The translations under genes were made by a program, and so were the position numbers. Of a DNA stretch of 35,361 nt, positions 1-7,663 are shown piece after piece. A model generated the notes under the pieces. It was not told where the DNA came from and ran no database searches. It saw only the letters and a list, made by a program, of their open reading frames with translations. Numbering within the stretch: the first letter of the stretch is position 1; each line of letters begins with the position of its first letter. The stretch is taken from the NCBI GenBank assembly GCA_045403145.1, contig JAXIPA010000195.1:1-35361 (forward strand), given 5' to 3'. The stretch comes from JAJYKN01 sp045403145 (lineage in GTDB: Bacteria > Nitrospirota > UBA9217).

Positions 1-444
1 TAGCTCCGCGAGGGATATAAATTCGGAGAACAGCCTGTTGATTGTTTCGACCTTCGTCCGAAGGGCGGGCTCGTTCGGCGGTGATAAAAATATGCCATGC
101 TCGGTTTCTCCACCAGACAAGATAGCTCTCGACAGCCTTGCAGCCTCGGCAAGGTTCAGTTGAGCTCTTTCCAGGTTTATCGGCTCCTTATCGGTAGTAT
201 ACTCTTCAAGCCAGAGATGCGCTGTCGCGGTATATATCTGGAAATCCATGAGTGCATTGGAAAGAGCCTGGCTTGCATGCTGCCTTTCGTTGATCGACTT
301 CATCCCTGCGAGCATGGCGAGAGAGATAACGCCTAACAGAAAGACCGCTGCCGGAATTAAATACCATCGCCCCCGGGCGCTCTGGCCGGATTTGAGGTCC
401 GTGTCCCCGTTGTCTCCTTTATTCATCGCAGGCTTGCTAAACAC
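1..444 (-). CDS. Membrane sensor-type protein, N-terminal part (runs off the window)
   Basis: Open frame of 148 codons without a stop down to base 1, so only the N-terminus is present. It reads as a short hydrophilic cytoplasmic segment, one hydrophobic membrane helix (about residues 27-48, beginning WYLIPAAVFLLG), then a helical, charged region as in the extracytoplasmic sensor domain of histidine kinases, chemoreceptors or diguanylate cyclases. I chose GTG at 444 because GAGGA lies 9 nt upstream; an ATG at 426 in the same frame is the alternative but has no Shine-Dalgarno. An 11-bp palindrome (GTACAGTGTAC, 461-471) just upstream could be an operator. The output domain is outside the window, so the class is inferred only from topology. 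Confidence 0.55.
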   Translation of the reverse strand, partial: MFSKPAMNKGDNGDTDLKSGQSARGRWYLIPAAVFLLGVISLAMLAGMKSINERQHASQALSNALMDFQIYTATAHLWLEEYTTDKEPINLERAQLNLAEAARLSRAILSGGETEHGIFLSPPNEPALRTKVETINRLFSEFISLAEL

Positions 445-756
445 TATGTTGCGTCCTCGGGTACAGTGTACTTCCTCCCCACTTTCCTTATGTGCAATAT
501 AAATACCAGTGATTCAATAATGAAAATTATTTTTAAATCAATAGGTTACACAACGCATCTGTCGGATTCGTAAGCTGGGTATTCATTTTCGATGGTCTAT
601 TTTGAGCTATATGATCAGGATTAATGATTTCAGGTCGCGGGCATCGGCAAAGAGCGAAGATAAAAATCGAGTGACTTTAGGCGTAGAAGCCTTTTATGCT
701 GCTTGAGCCGTGCATGACGTTGCTTGGTATCTGAAAAGGAAGCAAGAAGGGATGGA
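445..756. other. Spacer between sensor gene and rmuC
   Basis: About 310 bases without a convincing gene. It holds the palindrome at 461-471 and an A+T-rich stretch around 505-545 that could contain the promoter of the leftward sensor gene. A weak AGGC/GCCT hairpin with a short T run lies near 678-695. I see no RNA gene or large repeat here. Confidence 0.4.
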
Positions 757-1929
757 TCAGAGCGGCAGTTTTTTCGTTTCTTCGATGACCGCTTCGGCTT
801 CGGCCTCGGCGCCGGTTAGCGACAGCAGCCGGTCCCCGAATTTCCCCAGTCTCTTGTCCGCGTCGTCGTACTTCGTCTTCGTGTTCGTCAGGTGCTTTCC
901 CACGAGTTCAAAATCCGTCCTGAATTTTTCAAAATCGCCGGAAAGCCTCGCCAGGTTTTTCAGGATCTCCTGGGCCTGCTCCTCGACGTGCATGCCCTTG
1001 AGCCCGAGCAGGATTGTCTGGAGGTAGGCGTAGAAGCTGTTCGGCGACACGGGGATGACCCGCTTGGCGAAAGCGTAATTGAGAAGTCCCTTGTCGGTGT
1101 CCACTGCCTCGTCTTTGATGATGAGCTCGTAGTACACGTTCTCGGCAGGGATGTACATGAGCGCGAAGTCGAAGGTCCCCTCATCAGGCAGGATATATTT
1201 TCCCGCGATGGCGTCGACATGTTTTTTCACGTCGCTGATGAATTTCTTTTTGGCGGTTTTGCGTTCGTCCTCCGTCGCCGTCTCCACGACGCGTCTGAAG
1301 TTCTCAAGAGGGAACTTGGCGTCTATCGGCACGAGATTATGCCCGAGCTTGATGGCCGCGTCCACGGCCTCGCCGCTCTTGAACCGGTGCTGCAGCGTGT
1401 AGTGTGCCGGAGGGAATATCTGCGCCAGGAGGTCGCCTAAGAATAGTTCGCCAAGCCCGCCGCGCAGTTTCGGCGAACGCAGAATTTCCTGCAGGCTTGA
1501 GATGTCCTTCCCCACTTCGAAGACCTTTTTCGTCGCCTCGGACAGGCTTCCGAGGCTTTTGTACACGTCCTGCACTGCGCGCGCCGCGTTGTCCAGCCTG
1601 GTGTTCAGGTCCCCTGTTGATTTCTGGAGCTGCTCCGTCACCTGTCCGAGCCGCGTGTTCATCTGCGACGTCGCCTGTCCGAGCTGCGTGTTGACCTGCT
1701 CCGTTACTTTTCCGAGCTGGGTATTCACCTGCAGGTTGATCTGGCCGAGCTGCTGGTTTACGGACTCCTGGCCCCTCTGCATGGCGTCAGTGAGCTGGCC
1801 GCGGAGGGAAAGGACCTCCTGCTGGAGAAGGGGGATGGTGGGATCTATGGTCTTTTTCTGGGACTGAAATACGAGCCAGAGGAGGATGAGAATGGCGGAC
1901 GCAAGGAGTATGAGGGTGGCTATATCCAT
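757..1929 (-). CDS. rmuC: DNA recombination protein RmuC homologue
   Basis: 390 residues with RmuC family architecture: an N-terminal membrane anchor (residues 5-21), a long coiled coil (about 30-130), then the RmuC nuclease-like domain (about 140-370) with conserved stretches GGLGELFLGDLL (157-168) and PIDAKFPLENF (201-211); D203 and K205 resemble the PD-(D/E)xK-type core. The family limits inversions at repeats in E. coli; its biochemistry is poorly defined. The coiled coil has an unusually regular 11-residue repeat (VNTQLGQVTEQ-like, about residues 65-110). The start codon is followed upstream almost at once (from about 1935) by a TTCAGAGTTC-type repeat, so no clean Shine-Dalgarno is visible. 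Transcribed leftward, alone. Confidence 0.9.
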   Translation of the reverse strand: MDIATLILLASAILILLWLVFQSQKKTIDPTIPLLQQEVLSLRGQLTDAMQRGQESVNQQLGQINLQVNTQLGKVTEQVNTQLGQATSQMNTRLGQVTEQLQKSTGDLNTRLDNAARAVQDVYKSLGSLSEATKKVFEVGKDISSLQEILRSPKLRGGLGELFLGDLLAQIFPPAHYTLQHRFKSGEAVDAAIKLGHNLVPIDAKFPLENFRRVVETATEDERKTAKKKFISDVKKHVDAIAGKYILPDEGTFDFALMYIPAENVYYELIIKDEAVDTDKGLLNYAFAKRVIPVSPNSFYAYLQTILLGLKGMHVEEQAQEILKNLARLSGDFEKFRTDFELVGKHLTNTKTKYDDADKRLGKFGDRLLSLTGAEAEAEAVIEETKKLPL

Positions 1930-1933
1930 AAGA

Positions 1934-2196
1934 CAAGTTCAGGGTTCAGAGTTCAAAGTTCAGAGTAACTGCGTGAAAAATTGCCATGTTAAATGTTTTG
2001 TAACTGCTCAGACCTGTCGCCAACGCTACAGCACAGACTATCTAAAACCAAACCGTCATTCCCGAATGGTTCTATCGGGAATCCATTTTGAATTTAGCCT
2101 TTAGAAAAGCCAATGGATTCCCGCTTTCGAGGGAATGACGACCTGAGTAGTCATAATGTTTTTAACTTTGAACTCTGAACTTTGTTCTCTGTACTA
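1934..2196. repeat. Nested repeats between rmuC and nadA
   Basis: Two repeat families are nested. The outer arms are TTCAGAGTTCAAAGTTCAG-like (about 1940-1966) and its inverted counterpart AACTTTGAACTCTGAACTTT-like (about 2163-2184). Inside lies a GTCATTCCCG-family element (2042-2153) with terminal inverted repeats CGTCATTCCCG / CGAGGGAATGACG. The inner element is nearly identical at both ends to the copy at 17368-17482, including the flanking GACCTGAGTAGTCA. No coding capacity. Confidence 0.8.
2042..2153. repeat. GTCATTCCCG-family inverted-repeat element, copy 1
   Basis: MITE/REP-like non-coding element of about 110 bp. The left end holds CGTCATTCCCGAATG followed by an internal TATCGGGAATCCA; the right end holds TGGATTCCCGCTTTCG then GGGAATGACGACC. 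Each end can fold as a hairpin and the two ends pair with each other. The central ~30 bp differs from the copy at 17368-17482 while the ends match, as in mobilised or gene-converted miniature elements. Confidence 0.75.
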
Positions 2197-3195
2197 TTAT
2201 TTTATCTCCAGCATCCGGTCCAGCGCCCGTTTCGCCGGAATGCGGATCTCCTCCGGCACCTTGATCACGTGCTCCATATTTTCCAGGGCGCGGAGCACGC
2301 TTTCGAGCTTCGTGCGCTTCATATTGGGGCAGACCATTTGTTTATTGAGCACGAAGAACTGCTTGTCCGGGTTGTCCTTCCTGAGGCGGTGGAGGAGGCC
2401 TTCCTCGGTCCCGATGAGGAATTCCTTATGGTTCGATTCCTTGCAATAGCGAAGCATGCCCGAGGTGCTCGTGATGTAATCAGCCATGTCCTGCACGTCG
2501 GGTGGACATTCGGGATGGATGACAAGCAGGGCATCAGGATGCTCCGCCTTGGCCCTCTTCGCATCCTCGACATCAAGATGCGCATGGTGCACATTGCAGA
2601 ACCCGTCCCAGGAGATGATGTTCTTTTTCGTCCTCCTCGCGGCATAGGCTGAGAGGTTCCGGTCCGGGATGCAGATGATCGTGTCCTCTTTCAACGATTC
2701 AACGACCTTGACCACGTTCGATGACGTGCAGCAGATGTCGCTCTCGGCCTTGACCGCCGCCGAGGTGTTCACGTACGCCACGACCGGGACACCGGGATAT
2801 TTGTTCTTCATATCGAGCAGGGTGAAATCGTCGGCGAACGCAAAAGTGATGCCGAGCACGTCGTAGTAGAGGTCCCGTTTTGTCCTGCGAGGTCCCTTGA
2901 CCGTGACCATGTCCGCCATGGGGCAGCCCGCCCCGAGCTCGGGCAGGAGCACGGTCTTGTCCGGCGAAAGGATCGAGGCGCTCTCGGCCATGAAATGCAC
3001 GCCGCAGAACACGATCACGTCATTGTCCGTCCCGGCGGCGGCTCGCGAGAGTTCGAGCGAATCGCCGGTGATGTCGGCGATGTCCTGGACCTCGGGGCGC
3101 TGGTAGTTGTGCGCCAGGATGATGGCGTTCTTCTCTTTTTTGAGCTTGAATATCCTGTCGCGGAGTTCGGGAATATCGGTCTTCTCAGTATTCAT
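2197..3195 (-). CDS. nadA: Quinolinate synthase A
   Basis: 332 residues from ATG 3195. NadA condenses iminoaspartate with dihydroxyacetone phosphate to quinolinate in NAD synthesis, using a [4Fe-4S] cluster. Visible family motifs: ILAHNYQRPEVQD (26-38), VFCGVHFMAESA with C64, CCTSSN (155-160), HPEC (227-230) and KQMVCPNMKRT with C289; C64, one of C155/C156, and C289 fit the three cluster ligands. Between the conserved ADMVT and KNKYPGVPVV blocks there is a charged segment (about residues 99-126) that I believe is absent from typical homologues. The open frame extends upstream to 3333 but that part is a repeat-rich spacer; ATG 3195 is 9 nt from a strong promoter and begins the homology. nadB and nadC are not in the window. 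Confidence 0.93.
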   Translation of the reverse strand: MNTEKTDIPELRDRIFKLKKEKNAIILAHNYQRPEVQDIADITGDSLELSRAAAGTDNDVIVFCGVHFMAESASILSPDKTVLLPELGAGCPMADMVTVKGPRRTKRDLYYDVLGITFAFADDFTLLDMKNKYPGVPVVAYVNTSAAVKAESDICCTSSNVVKVVESLKEDTIICIPDRNLSAYAARRTKKNIISWDGFCNVHHAHLDVEDAKRAKAEHPDALLVIHPECPPDVQDMADYITSTSGMLRYCKESNHKEFLIGTEEGLLHRLRKDNPDKQFFVLNKQMVCPNMKRTKLESVLRALENMEHVIKVPEEIRIPAKRALDRMLEIK

Positions 3196-3204
3196 AAGTG
3201 TGTG

Positions 3205-3234
3205 ATAATACCGATAATCGCACGCGGTTGTCAA
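3205..3234 (-). promoter_or_regulatory. Promoter of nadA, leaderless geometry
   Basis: Reading leftward: -35 TTGACA (3234-3229), 18-nt spacer, -10 TATTAT (3210-3205), then 9 nt to the ATG at 3195. With the usual 5-9 nt between -10 and the start site, transcription would begin at or within a few bases of the ATG. No Shine-Dalgarno fits in between. Confidence 0.7.
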
Positions 3235-3246
3235 ATGATATTTAGT

Positions 3247-3276
3247 GGAGCCCCTCCGGCAGGAGCCGGAGGCTCC
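3247..3276. repeat. GC-rich hairpin
   Basis: CCTCCGGC-AGGA-GCCGGAGG makes an 8-bp perfect stem with a 4-nt loop (3253-3272), extended by GGAG/CTCC after a two-base bulge. It lies between the divergent nadA and era promoters and has no T run on either strand, so a terminator is unlikely. Probably REP-like. Confidence 0.6.
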
Positions 3277-3292
3277 CTCGATGAACGCGACC

Positions 3293-3401
3293 TCCCGCGA
3301 CTTAACCGCGCCTACGCGATTGCGCTTGCGCAAGTGTCAGGCGCGCGTTGCCGCTTTCCTCCCCCGGCGGCGGGGGAGCCGGGGGATTCCAAGTCGCGGG
3401 A
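3293..3401. repeat. Small element with 11-bp terminal inverted repeats
   Basis: TCCCGCGACTT (3293-3303) is perfectly mirrored by AAGTCGCGGGA (3391-3401), enclosing about 87 bp rich in CGCG- and CCCGG-type sub-hairpins. No gene is seen in this nadA-era spacer (3196-3548); it holds this element, the hairpin at 3247-3276, a short fragment of the CACAGAGG repeat near 3420, and the two promoters. Confidence 0.6.
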
Positions 3402-3512
3402 TTGGAAAGCAAAGCATTTACCGCAGAGGACACAGGCCGCGGAATTTTGCATCTTAAAGCCCGCATTACCTCTCCTCACTCCCGGTGATTTCCGCGGTGA
3501 ACTGAATTGTTG

Positions 3513-3541
3513 TTGCTTGAGAGTTATATTTCGGGTATCCT
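3513..3541 (+). promoter_or_regulatory. Promoter of era, leaderless geometry
   Basis: -35 TTGCTT (3513-3518), 17-nt spacer, -10 TATCCT (3536-3541), then 7 nt (GTCCCCC) to the ATG at 3549. There is no Shine-Dalgarno, so an mRNA starting at or next to the AUG is predicted. Confidence 0.55.
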
Positions 3542-3548
3542 GTCCCCC

Positions 3549-4445
3549 ATGACAGACGAAAGAAAATTCAAATCAGGCTTCATCTCCATCATCGGCAGGC
3601 CGAACGTGGGCAAGTCCACGCTCCTGAACGCACTGTTGGGCGAGAAGATCGCCATCATCTCCGACAAGCCGCAGACCACGCGAAACAAGATCCTCGGCAT
3701 CGTGAACACACCGGCCGCGCAGATGGTGTTCATGGACACTCCCGGCATTCACAAGCCCATGCACAGGATGAACGAGATCATGGTCAAGACCGCGCTCACG
3801 ACGTATAACGAGGTGGATGTGATCCTTCTTCTCGTCGAGGCCACGGAGGCCCCCGGGGGAGGGGACCGGTTCATTATCGAGACGCTCTCCAAAGTGAAGA
3901 CGCCGGTCTTCCTGCTCATCAACAAGGTAGACCTCATCAAAAAAGAGGCGCTCCTGCCGCTGATCCAGGAGTACAGCAAATTGTATGAGTTCGCCGAGAT
4001 CATCCCGATTTCCGCGCTCAAGAACGACCTCGCCGGGCTCATCGAGGCAATCCTCAAACGTCTTCCGGAGGGTCCGCAGTATTTTCCCGATGACCAGCTC
4101 ACGGACCAGCCCGAGCGGTTCATCGTCTCGGAGATCGTGCGCGAGAAGATCTTCGAGCTCACGAAGGAAGAGATCCCGTATTCCACGGCCGTCATGATCG
4201 AGGAGATGAAGGAAGAGCCCGACATCACGCGCATCCATGCCGTCATCCTCGTGGAGCGTGACTCGCAAAAGGGGATACTGATCGGCAAAGGCGGGGGCAT
4301 GCTGAAGCAGATCGGCACCCTGGCGCGCCAGGACGCGGAGAAACTGCTCGGGACGAAGATCTTTTTGAAGCTCTACGTCAAGGTAAAAAAGAACTGGCGC
4401 GAGGACGAGCGGATGCTCAGGAGCATCGGAATACTGGGGGAATAG
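3549..4445 (+). CDS. era: GTPase Era
   Basis: 298 residues, the usual Era length. Ribosome-assembly GTPase that binds the 3' end of 16S rRNA. G motifs are intact: G1 GRPNVGKS (16-23), G3 DTPG (63-66), G4 NKVD (125-128), G5 SAL (155-157). The C-terminal KH domain (about 200-290) carries the GxxG loop as IGKGG (245-249). ATG 3549 is chosen over an in-frame ATG at 3507 because homology starts here and the promoter at 3513-3541 would exclude the earlier codon from the mRNA. First gene of a plus-strand run with the DedA gene and recO, the latter a common neighbour of era. Confidence 0.95.
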   Translation: MTDERKFKSGFISIIGRPNVGKSTLLNALLGEKIAIISDKPQTTRNKILGIVNTPAAQMVFMDTPGIHKPMHRMNEIMVKTALTTYNEVDVILLLVEATEAPGGGDRFIIETLSKVKTPVFLLINKVDLIKKEALLPLIQEYSKLYEFAEIIPISALKNDLAGLIEAILKRLPEGPQYFPDDQLTDQPERFIVSEIVREKIFELTKEEIPYSTAVMIEEMKEEPDITRIHAVILVERDSQKGILIGKGGGMLKQIGTLARQDAEKLLGTKIFLKLYVKVKKNWREDERMLRSIGILGE

Positions 4446-4452
4446 AAACATT

Positions 4453-4515
4453 GCGGGTTTCGGATTGCGGATTGCGGAATGAAAACCCGAAACCCGAAAC
4501 AAGAAACACGAAACA
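4453..4515. repeat. GATTGCGGA / AACCCGAAAC-type repeat
   Basis: Tandem near-copies of TTTCGGATTGCGGA followed by copies of AACCCGAAACA and variants; the two halves are partly complementary (GGGTTTCGG against CCCGAAACCC). The same motif family occurs at 5131-5160, 10586-10680, 23905-24003 and 31513-31575. Confidence 0.7.
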
Positions 4516-4527
4516 AGGGAGTTTCTC

Positions 4528-5130
4528 ATGCATGAACTGGTAACCTGGCTGGTTGATACCATCGGCGTGTTGGGTTATCCCGGCATTTTCGCCCTCATGG
4601 CCATGGAGAGTTCAATCATCCCGGTCCCGAGCGAACTCGTGATGCCGCCGGCGGGATACCTCGCCCAGCAGGGACAAATGAACATGGCGCTCGTCATCCT
4701 CTGCGGCACGGCCGGAAGCCTCGTGGGAGCTTATGCGAATTACTTCGCGGCGCACTATCTCGGAAGACCGCTCCTCCTTAAATACGGAAAGTACGTATGG
4801 ATCACGGAAGAGAAGTTCGCGAAGGTCGAGACGTTCTTTAAGAACCACGGGGAGGTATCGACTTTCATCGGCAGGCTCCTGCCGGTCGTCCGTCATCTCA
4901 TCTCGCTTCCCGCCGGACTTGCGGGCATGAATCATGTCAAGTTCTCGCTCTACACCCTTCTCGGCGCGGGGCTCTGGGTCACGGTGCTTTCCTACATCGG
5001 GTATTTCATCGGCGCGAACCGCGAGTTGATCATGCAGTACTCCCACCAGGCTCTCATCGGCGCGGTCGTTCTGAGCATTACGATTGTCGTAATCTATGTC
5101 TGGAACCACCGGAGACAGAAAGAGAAGTAA
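4528..5130 (+). CDS. DedA family membrane protein
   Basis: 200 residues, start ATG 4528 preceded by AGGGAG at a good distance. DedA/Tvp38-type proteins are inner-membrane proteins implicated in lipid-carrier and phospholipid scrambling and in membrane potential homeostasis. Family hallmarks: the acidic/proline re-entrant segment ESSIIPVPSELVMPPAGYLA (27-46) and the amphipathic motif FIGRLLPVVRHLISLPAG (about 113-130) with the conserved arginines; hydrophobic helices follow up to residue ~192 and a basic tail HRRQKEK closes the protein. Lies between era and recO on the same strand, separated from each by about 80 bp of repeat-containing spacer. Confidence 0.9.
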   Translation: MHELVTWLVDTIGVLGYPGIFALMAMESSIIPVPSELVMPPAGYLAQQGQMNMALVILCGTAGSLVGAYANYFAAHYLGRPLLLKYGKYVWITEEKFAKVETFFKNHGEVSTFIGRLLPVVRHLISLPAGLAGMNHVKFSLYTLLGAGLWVTVLSYIGYFIGANRELIMQYSHQALIGAVVLSITIVVIYVWNHRRQKEK

Positions 5131-5210
5131 GATTTCGGATCGCAAATGCGCATTGCGGAATGTGCGGCAGCCGTTCCGCATAGGCAGGATGTAAGTCCGG
5201 TACGTGGAGT
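5131..5210. repeat. Degenerate GATTGCGGA-type repeat upstream of recO
   Basis: GATTTCGGATCGCAAATGC and CATTGCGGAATGTGCGG are decayed members of the GATTGCGGA family, with GCGGCAGCCG/TTCCGC-type pairing potential. This spacer leaves recO with only GTGGAG immediately before its ATG. Confidence 0.45.
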
Positions 5211-5987
5211 ATGAGATCCAGGACAGAATCGATCATCATCAGCAGCATGAACCTGGGAGAAGCGGACAAGCTAGTCACGTTCTTTTCCCTCGACCGGGGC
5301 ATGCTCAAGGGCGTCGCCAAGAACGCCCGGAAATCCTTCAAGCGCTTCGGCGCGGGGCTGGAGAGCTTCACCCTGGTCCGGCTCCACCTCTACGAGCGCG
5401 AGCACCAGGAACTGGCCCGGATCGAGTCCGCGGACATCATCGAGCAGCACGCATCCGTCGGCAGCGACCTTCCCAGCGCGGCTGTGGGGGCCGTGATGCT
5501 CGAACTGGTGCGGGAACTGTCGCCCCTGGGAGAGCGCAATGCGCAGGCTTTTCTGCTCCTCTCCCACGTGCTCCATCTCCTTGACGAGGGTGCGGACCCG
5601 CTCTTTCTGCTCAGCATCTTCAACATCAAGTTTCTGTCCCTCCTGGGCTACCAGCCCAGGCTTGACCACTGCCTCTCCTGCGGGACCCAGCCGAAAGGGG
5701 AGATCATATTCCTCGGCATGAAGGGCGGCATCCTCTGTCCGGACTGCATGGTCTCTTCCGGGGAATCACAGGTGCGGTTGTCCGCCGGCGCGGTGGGGTT
5801 CTACTACCACGCGCTCAGGATGGACATGGACAAGGTTCCCCGCCTCAAACCGTCATCCGGCATCATACAGGAACTCGACCGGGCCTTCTCGGCCCACACC
5901 TTCCATATCCTCGGGAAAAGGCTCAAGTCAACGGAGTTTCTCAGAGCCGTCTTACCACTAAGCCACACCCCGCACTCGCGCTCGTAA
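5211..5987 (+). CDS. recO: DNA repair protein RecO
   Basis: 258 residues. RecO anneals ssDNA and with RecR loads RecA in the RecF pathway. The N-terminal OB-fold (about 1-78) is followed by a helical domain and a four-cysteine zinc site: CLSC (C154, C157) and CPDC (C176, C179). The last ~10 codons (after about 5950) run into a GCACTCGCGCTCGTAA...CGCTGGGCGCAGGC motif that is also seen in the repeat at 18660-18846, so the C-terminal residues and stop codon appear to be supplied by repeat DNA. Start ATG 5211; GTGGAG lies directly before it. Confidence 0.92.
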   Translation: MRSRTESIIISSMNLGEADKLVTFFSLDRGMLKGVAKNARKSFKRFGAGLESFTLVRLHLYEREHQELARIESADIIEQHASVGSDLPSAAVGAVMLELVRELSPLGERNAQAFLLLSHVLHLLDEGADPLFLLSIFNIKFLSLLGYQPRLDHCLSCGTQPKGEIIFLGMKGGILCPDCMVSSGESQVRLSAGAVGFYYHALRMDMDKVPRLKPSSGIIQELDRAFSAHTFHILGKRLKSTEFLRAVLPLSHTPHSRS

Positions 5988-5995
5988 ACGCTGGG

Positions 5996-6112
5996 CGCAG
6001 GCTAAGACACGAAGATAAATCAAGTTCATTCGGGTTTAAACAAACATCAAAAACCCTCATGTATTTCTTCGTGCCGGAGCCTGTCCCCGAATGATTTAGT
6101 CGGGGATGTCTT
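5996..6112. repeat. Repeat spacer between convergent recO and lnt
   Basis: CACGAAGATAAAT (from about 6007) is mirrored by ATTTCTTCGTG (about 6063-6073), with a second short arm pair GGGTTTAAA / AAAACCC inside. It is followed by CCCCGAATGATTTAGTCGGGG (6078-6098), a hairpin of the same CCCCGA/TCGGGG type found in spacers at 10734, 25158 and 28315. Lies between the ends of two convergent genes and may stop transcription from both sides. Confidence 0.6.
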
Positions 6113-6117
6113 CGTGG

Positions 6118-7662
6118 TTACAGGCTTCTGTTTAGGATTTTTTTTGGGATTTTTGCCAGCAGGATCAACGTGAAGATTACGCAGGCATAGGAGAAGAGGT
6201 CGCCGTATTTCGTGTAAAAGGTCCTTTCGGTCCCCGGAACGAGTTTGCGCGTGAGCTCTGCTTCCGTGAATATCGCCGATGTTTCCAGAATCCTGCCGCG
6301 CGAGTCGATGAAACCCGAGATGCCGGTGTTCGCGGCGCGAGCGATGGGCACCCGGTTCTCCACGGCGCGCAAAACAGCCATGGAAAAGTGCTGATAGGGC
6401 GCAGCGGTCCTGCCGAACCAGGCGTCGTTCGTGACCGTCGTCATGATCGTGGCTCCGCTGTTTACAAATCTCCTGACGAGGTCGGGGAAGATGATCTCGT
6501 AGCAGATGACGGTGCTGAGTTTCGTCTCCCGCTGTTTGTCCGCCCCGCCGTAGGGGACCGTCATCACCGTATAGTCATCCCCTGCCTGGAAATCTCCAAT
6601 CGCCTGCACCATTTTTTCCACAAAGAACAGGACGCTCTTAAGCGGAACGTATTCTCCGAAGGGGACAAGGTGGATTTTGTGGTACGTCGCGTCGACCCGC
6701 CCGTCCGCCGAGAGCAGAAACGCTGAGTTTCTTCCCACGATGCGCCTGTTCGGCTGTCTTTCGTAAGTGGGGCTTCCGAAAAGGAGGGGGACCCTGTTCT
6801 GTTTTACAAATGAGATGAGGTCGGCGGTCAGCATCCGATCACTTTGCTGTTCGCCGTTGAAATAAAAGGGAACCGCAGTCTCGGGCCAGATGACGAGGTC
6901 GGGATGCTTTTCAAGGGCCACACGGGTCAGCCGTTTGTAGACGGCGATCGTTTCCGCCTGGTACGCGGGGTCCCATTTTTTGTCCTGTTCGATGTTCCCC
7001 TGGACCACCGAGATCGTGATGCCGCCGGACGTTTCAGGCGCGTGAAGCTTCGTGAAACCGTACCCCAGGACAAGCGACACGGCAAGAACCACCGCTATGA
7101 CCGCGGGATAGTTTTTTCGGTCCGCGATGAATTCTGCAGTAGCCGCGTTCACGAGTACGAGCAGGAACGAAACACCGTACACTCCGGTGATGTCCGCGAC
7201 CTGGATCACCGGAAGGACGGTGTACTGCGAGTAGCCGAGAAGAGACCAGGGAAAGCCGCTGAATACGTAGGTACGGGCCAGCTCAAGCGCGGTCCAGAGC
7301 GCGGGAGCGGCGATGAAGAACAGCGCCGGGTGGTCCTTCCTGAGGGAGACGGAGGCGGCGGCGAAGAGCGCGGGATAGAGCGCGAGATAAACGCAGAGGA
7401 GCAGGGTGATGAGCGATGCGGGAACGAGCGGAATGTTGCCGTAAAAATGCACTGAGTTGGTGACCCAGTGAACAGTGCCGGTGAAATAAAAGAGTCCCGC
7501 GATCCCGCCAAGCCAGAACCCTTTTGTTACGGTCTGTTCCTTGAGTGAGATGAGAAGAGGGACCAGGGCGACCCATGCGAGGTAAGGGAAGCCGATCGTG
7601 GGGAATGAAGCGGCGAGAAGAATACCGGAGACCGCGGCAAAGGCCGAAGAACGGAAATTCAT
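6118..7662 (-). CDS. lnt: Apolipoprotein N-acyltransferase
   Basis: 514 residues. Lnt adds the third acyl chain to the N-terminal cysteine of lipoproteins at the inner membrane. Hydrophobic helices fill residues 1-205, then the nitrilase-like periplasmic domain with the catalytic triad in context: E261 (VIWPETAVPF), K329 (YHKIHLVPFGEYVP), C387 (ICYEIIFPDLVR); a C-terminal helix ends the protein. Its ATG (7662) is one base after the stop of the upstream Hfq-like gene, so it is the last gene of an hfq-hfq-lnt operon. The window has lipoprotein substrates (16145 and 29188). Confidence 0.96.
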   Translation of the reverse strand: MNFRSSAFAAVSGILLAASFPTIGFPYLAWVALVPLLISLKEQTVTKGFWLGGIAGLFYFTGTVHWVTNSVHFYGNIPLVPASLITLLLCVYLALYPALFAAASVSLRKDHPALFFIAAPALWTALELARTYVFSGFPWSLLGYSQYTVLPVIQVADITGVYGVSFLLVLVNAATAEFIADRKNYPAVIAVVLAVSLVLGYGFTKLHAPETSGGITISVVQGNIEQDKKWDPAYQAETIAVYKRLTRVALEKHPDLVIWPETAVPFYFNGEQQSDRMLTADLISFVKQNRVPLLFGSPTYERQPNRRIVGRNSAFLLSADGRVDATYHKIHLVPFGEYVPLKSVLFFVEKMVQAIGDFQAGDDYTVMTVPYGGADKQRETKLSTVICYEIIFPDLVRRFVNSGATIMTTVTNDAWFGRTAAPYQHFSMAVLRAVENRVPIARAANTGISGFIDSRGRILETSAIFTEAELTRKLVPGTERTFYTKYGDLFSYACVIFTLILLAKIPKKILNRSL

Positions 7663-7663
7663 G

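Noticed and set aside
445..756. A small RNA or tRNA in the spacer
   Set aside because: I looked for cloverleaf or terminator-ended structures and found only a weak hairpin and a short palindrome.
3573..4562. A 329-codon open frame on the minus strand opposite era
   Set aside because: Antisense shadow of era with biased His/Asp/Leu composition and no recognisable motif.
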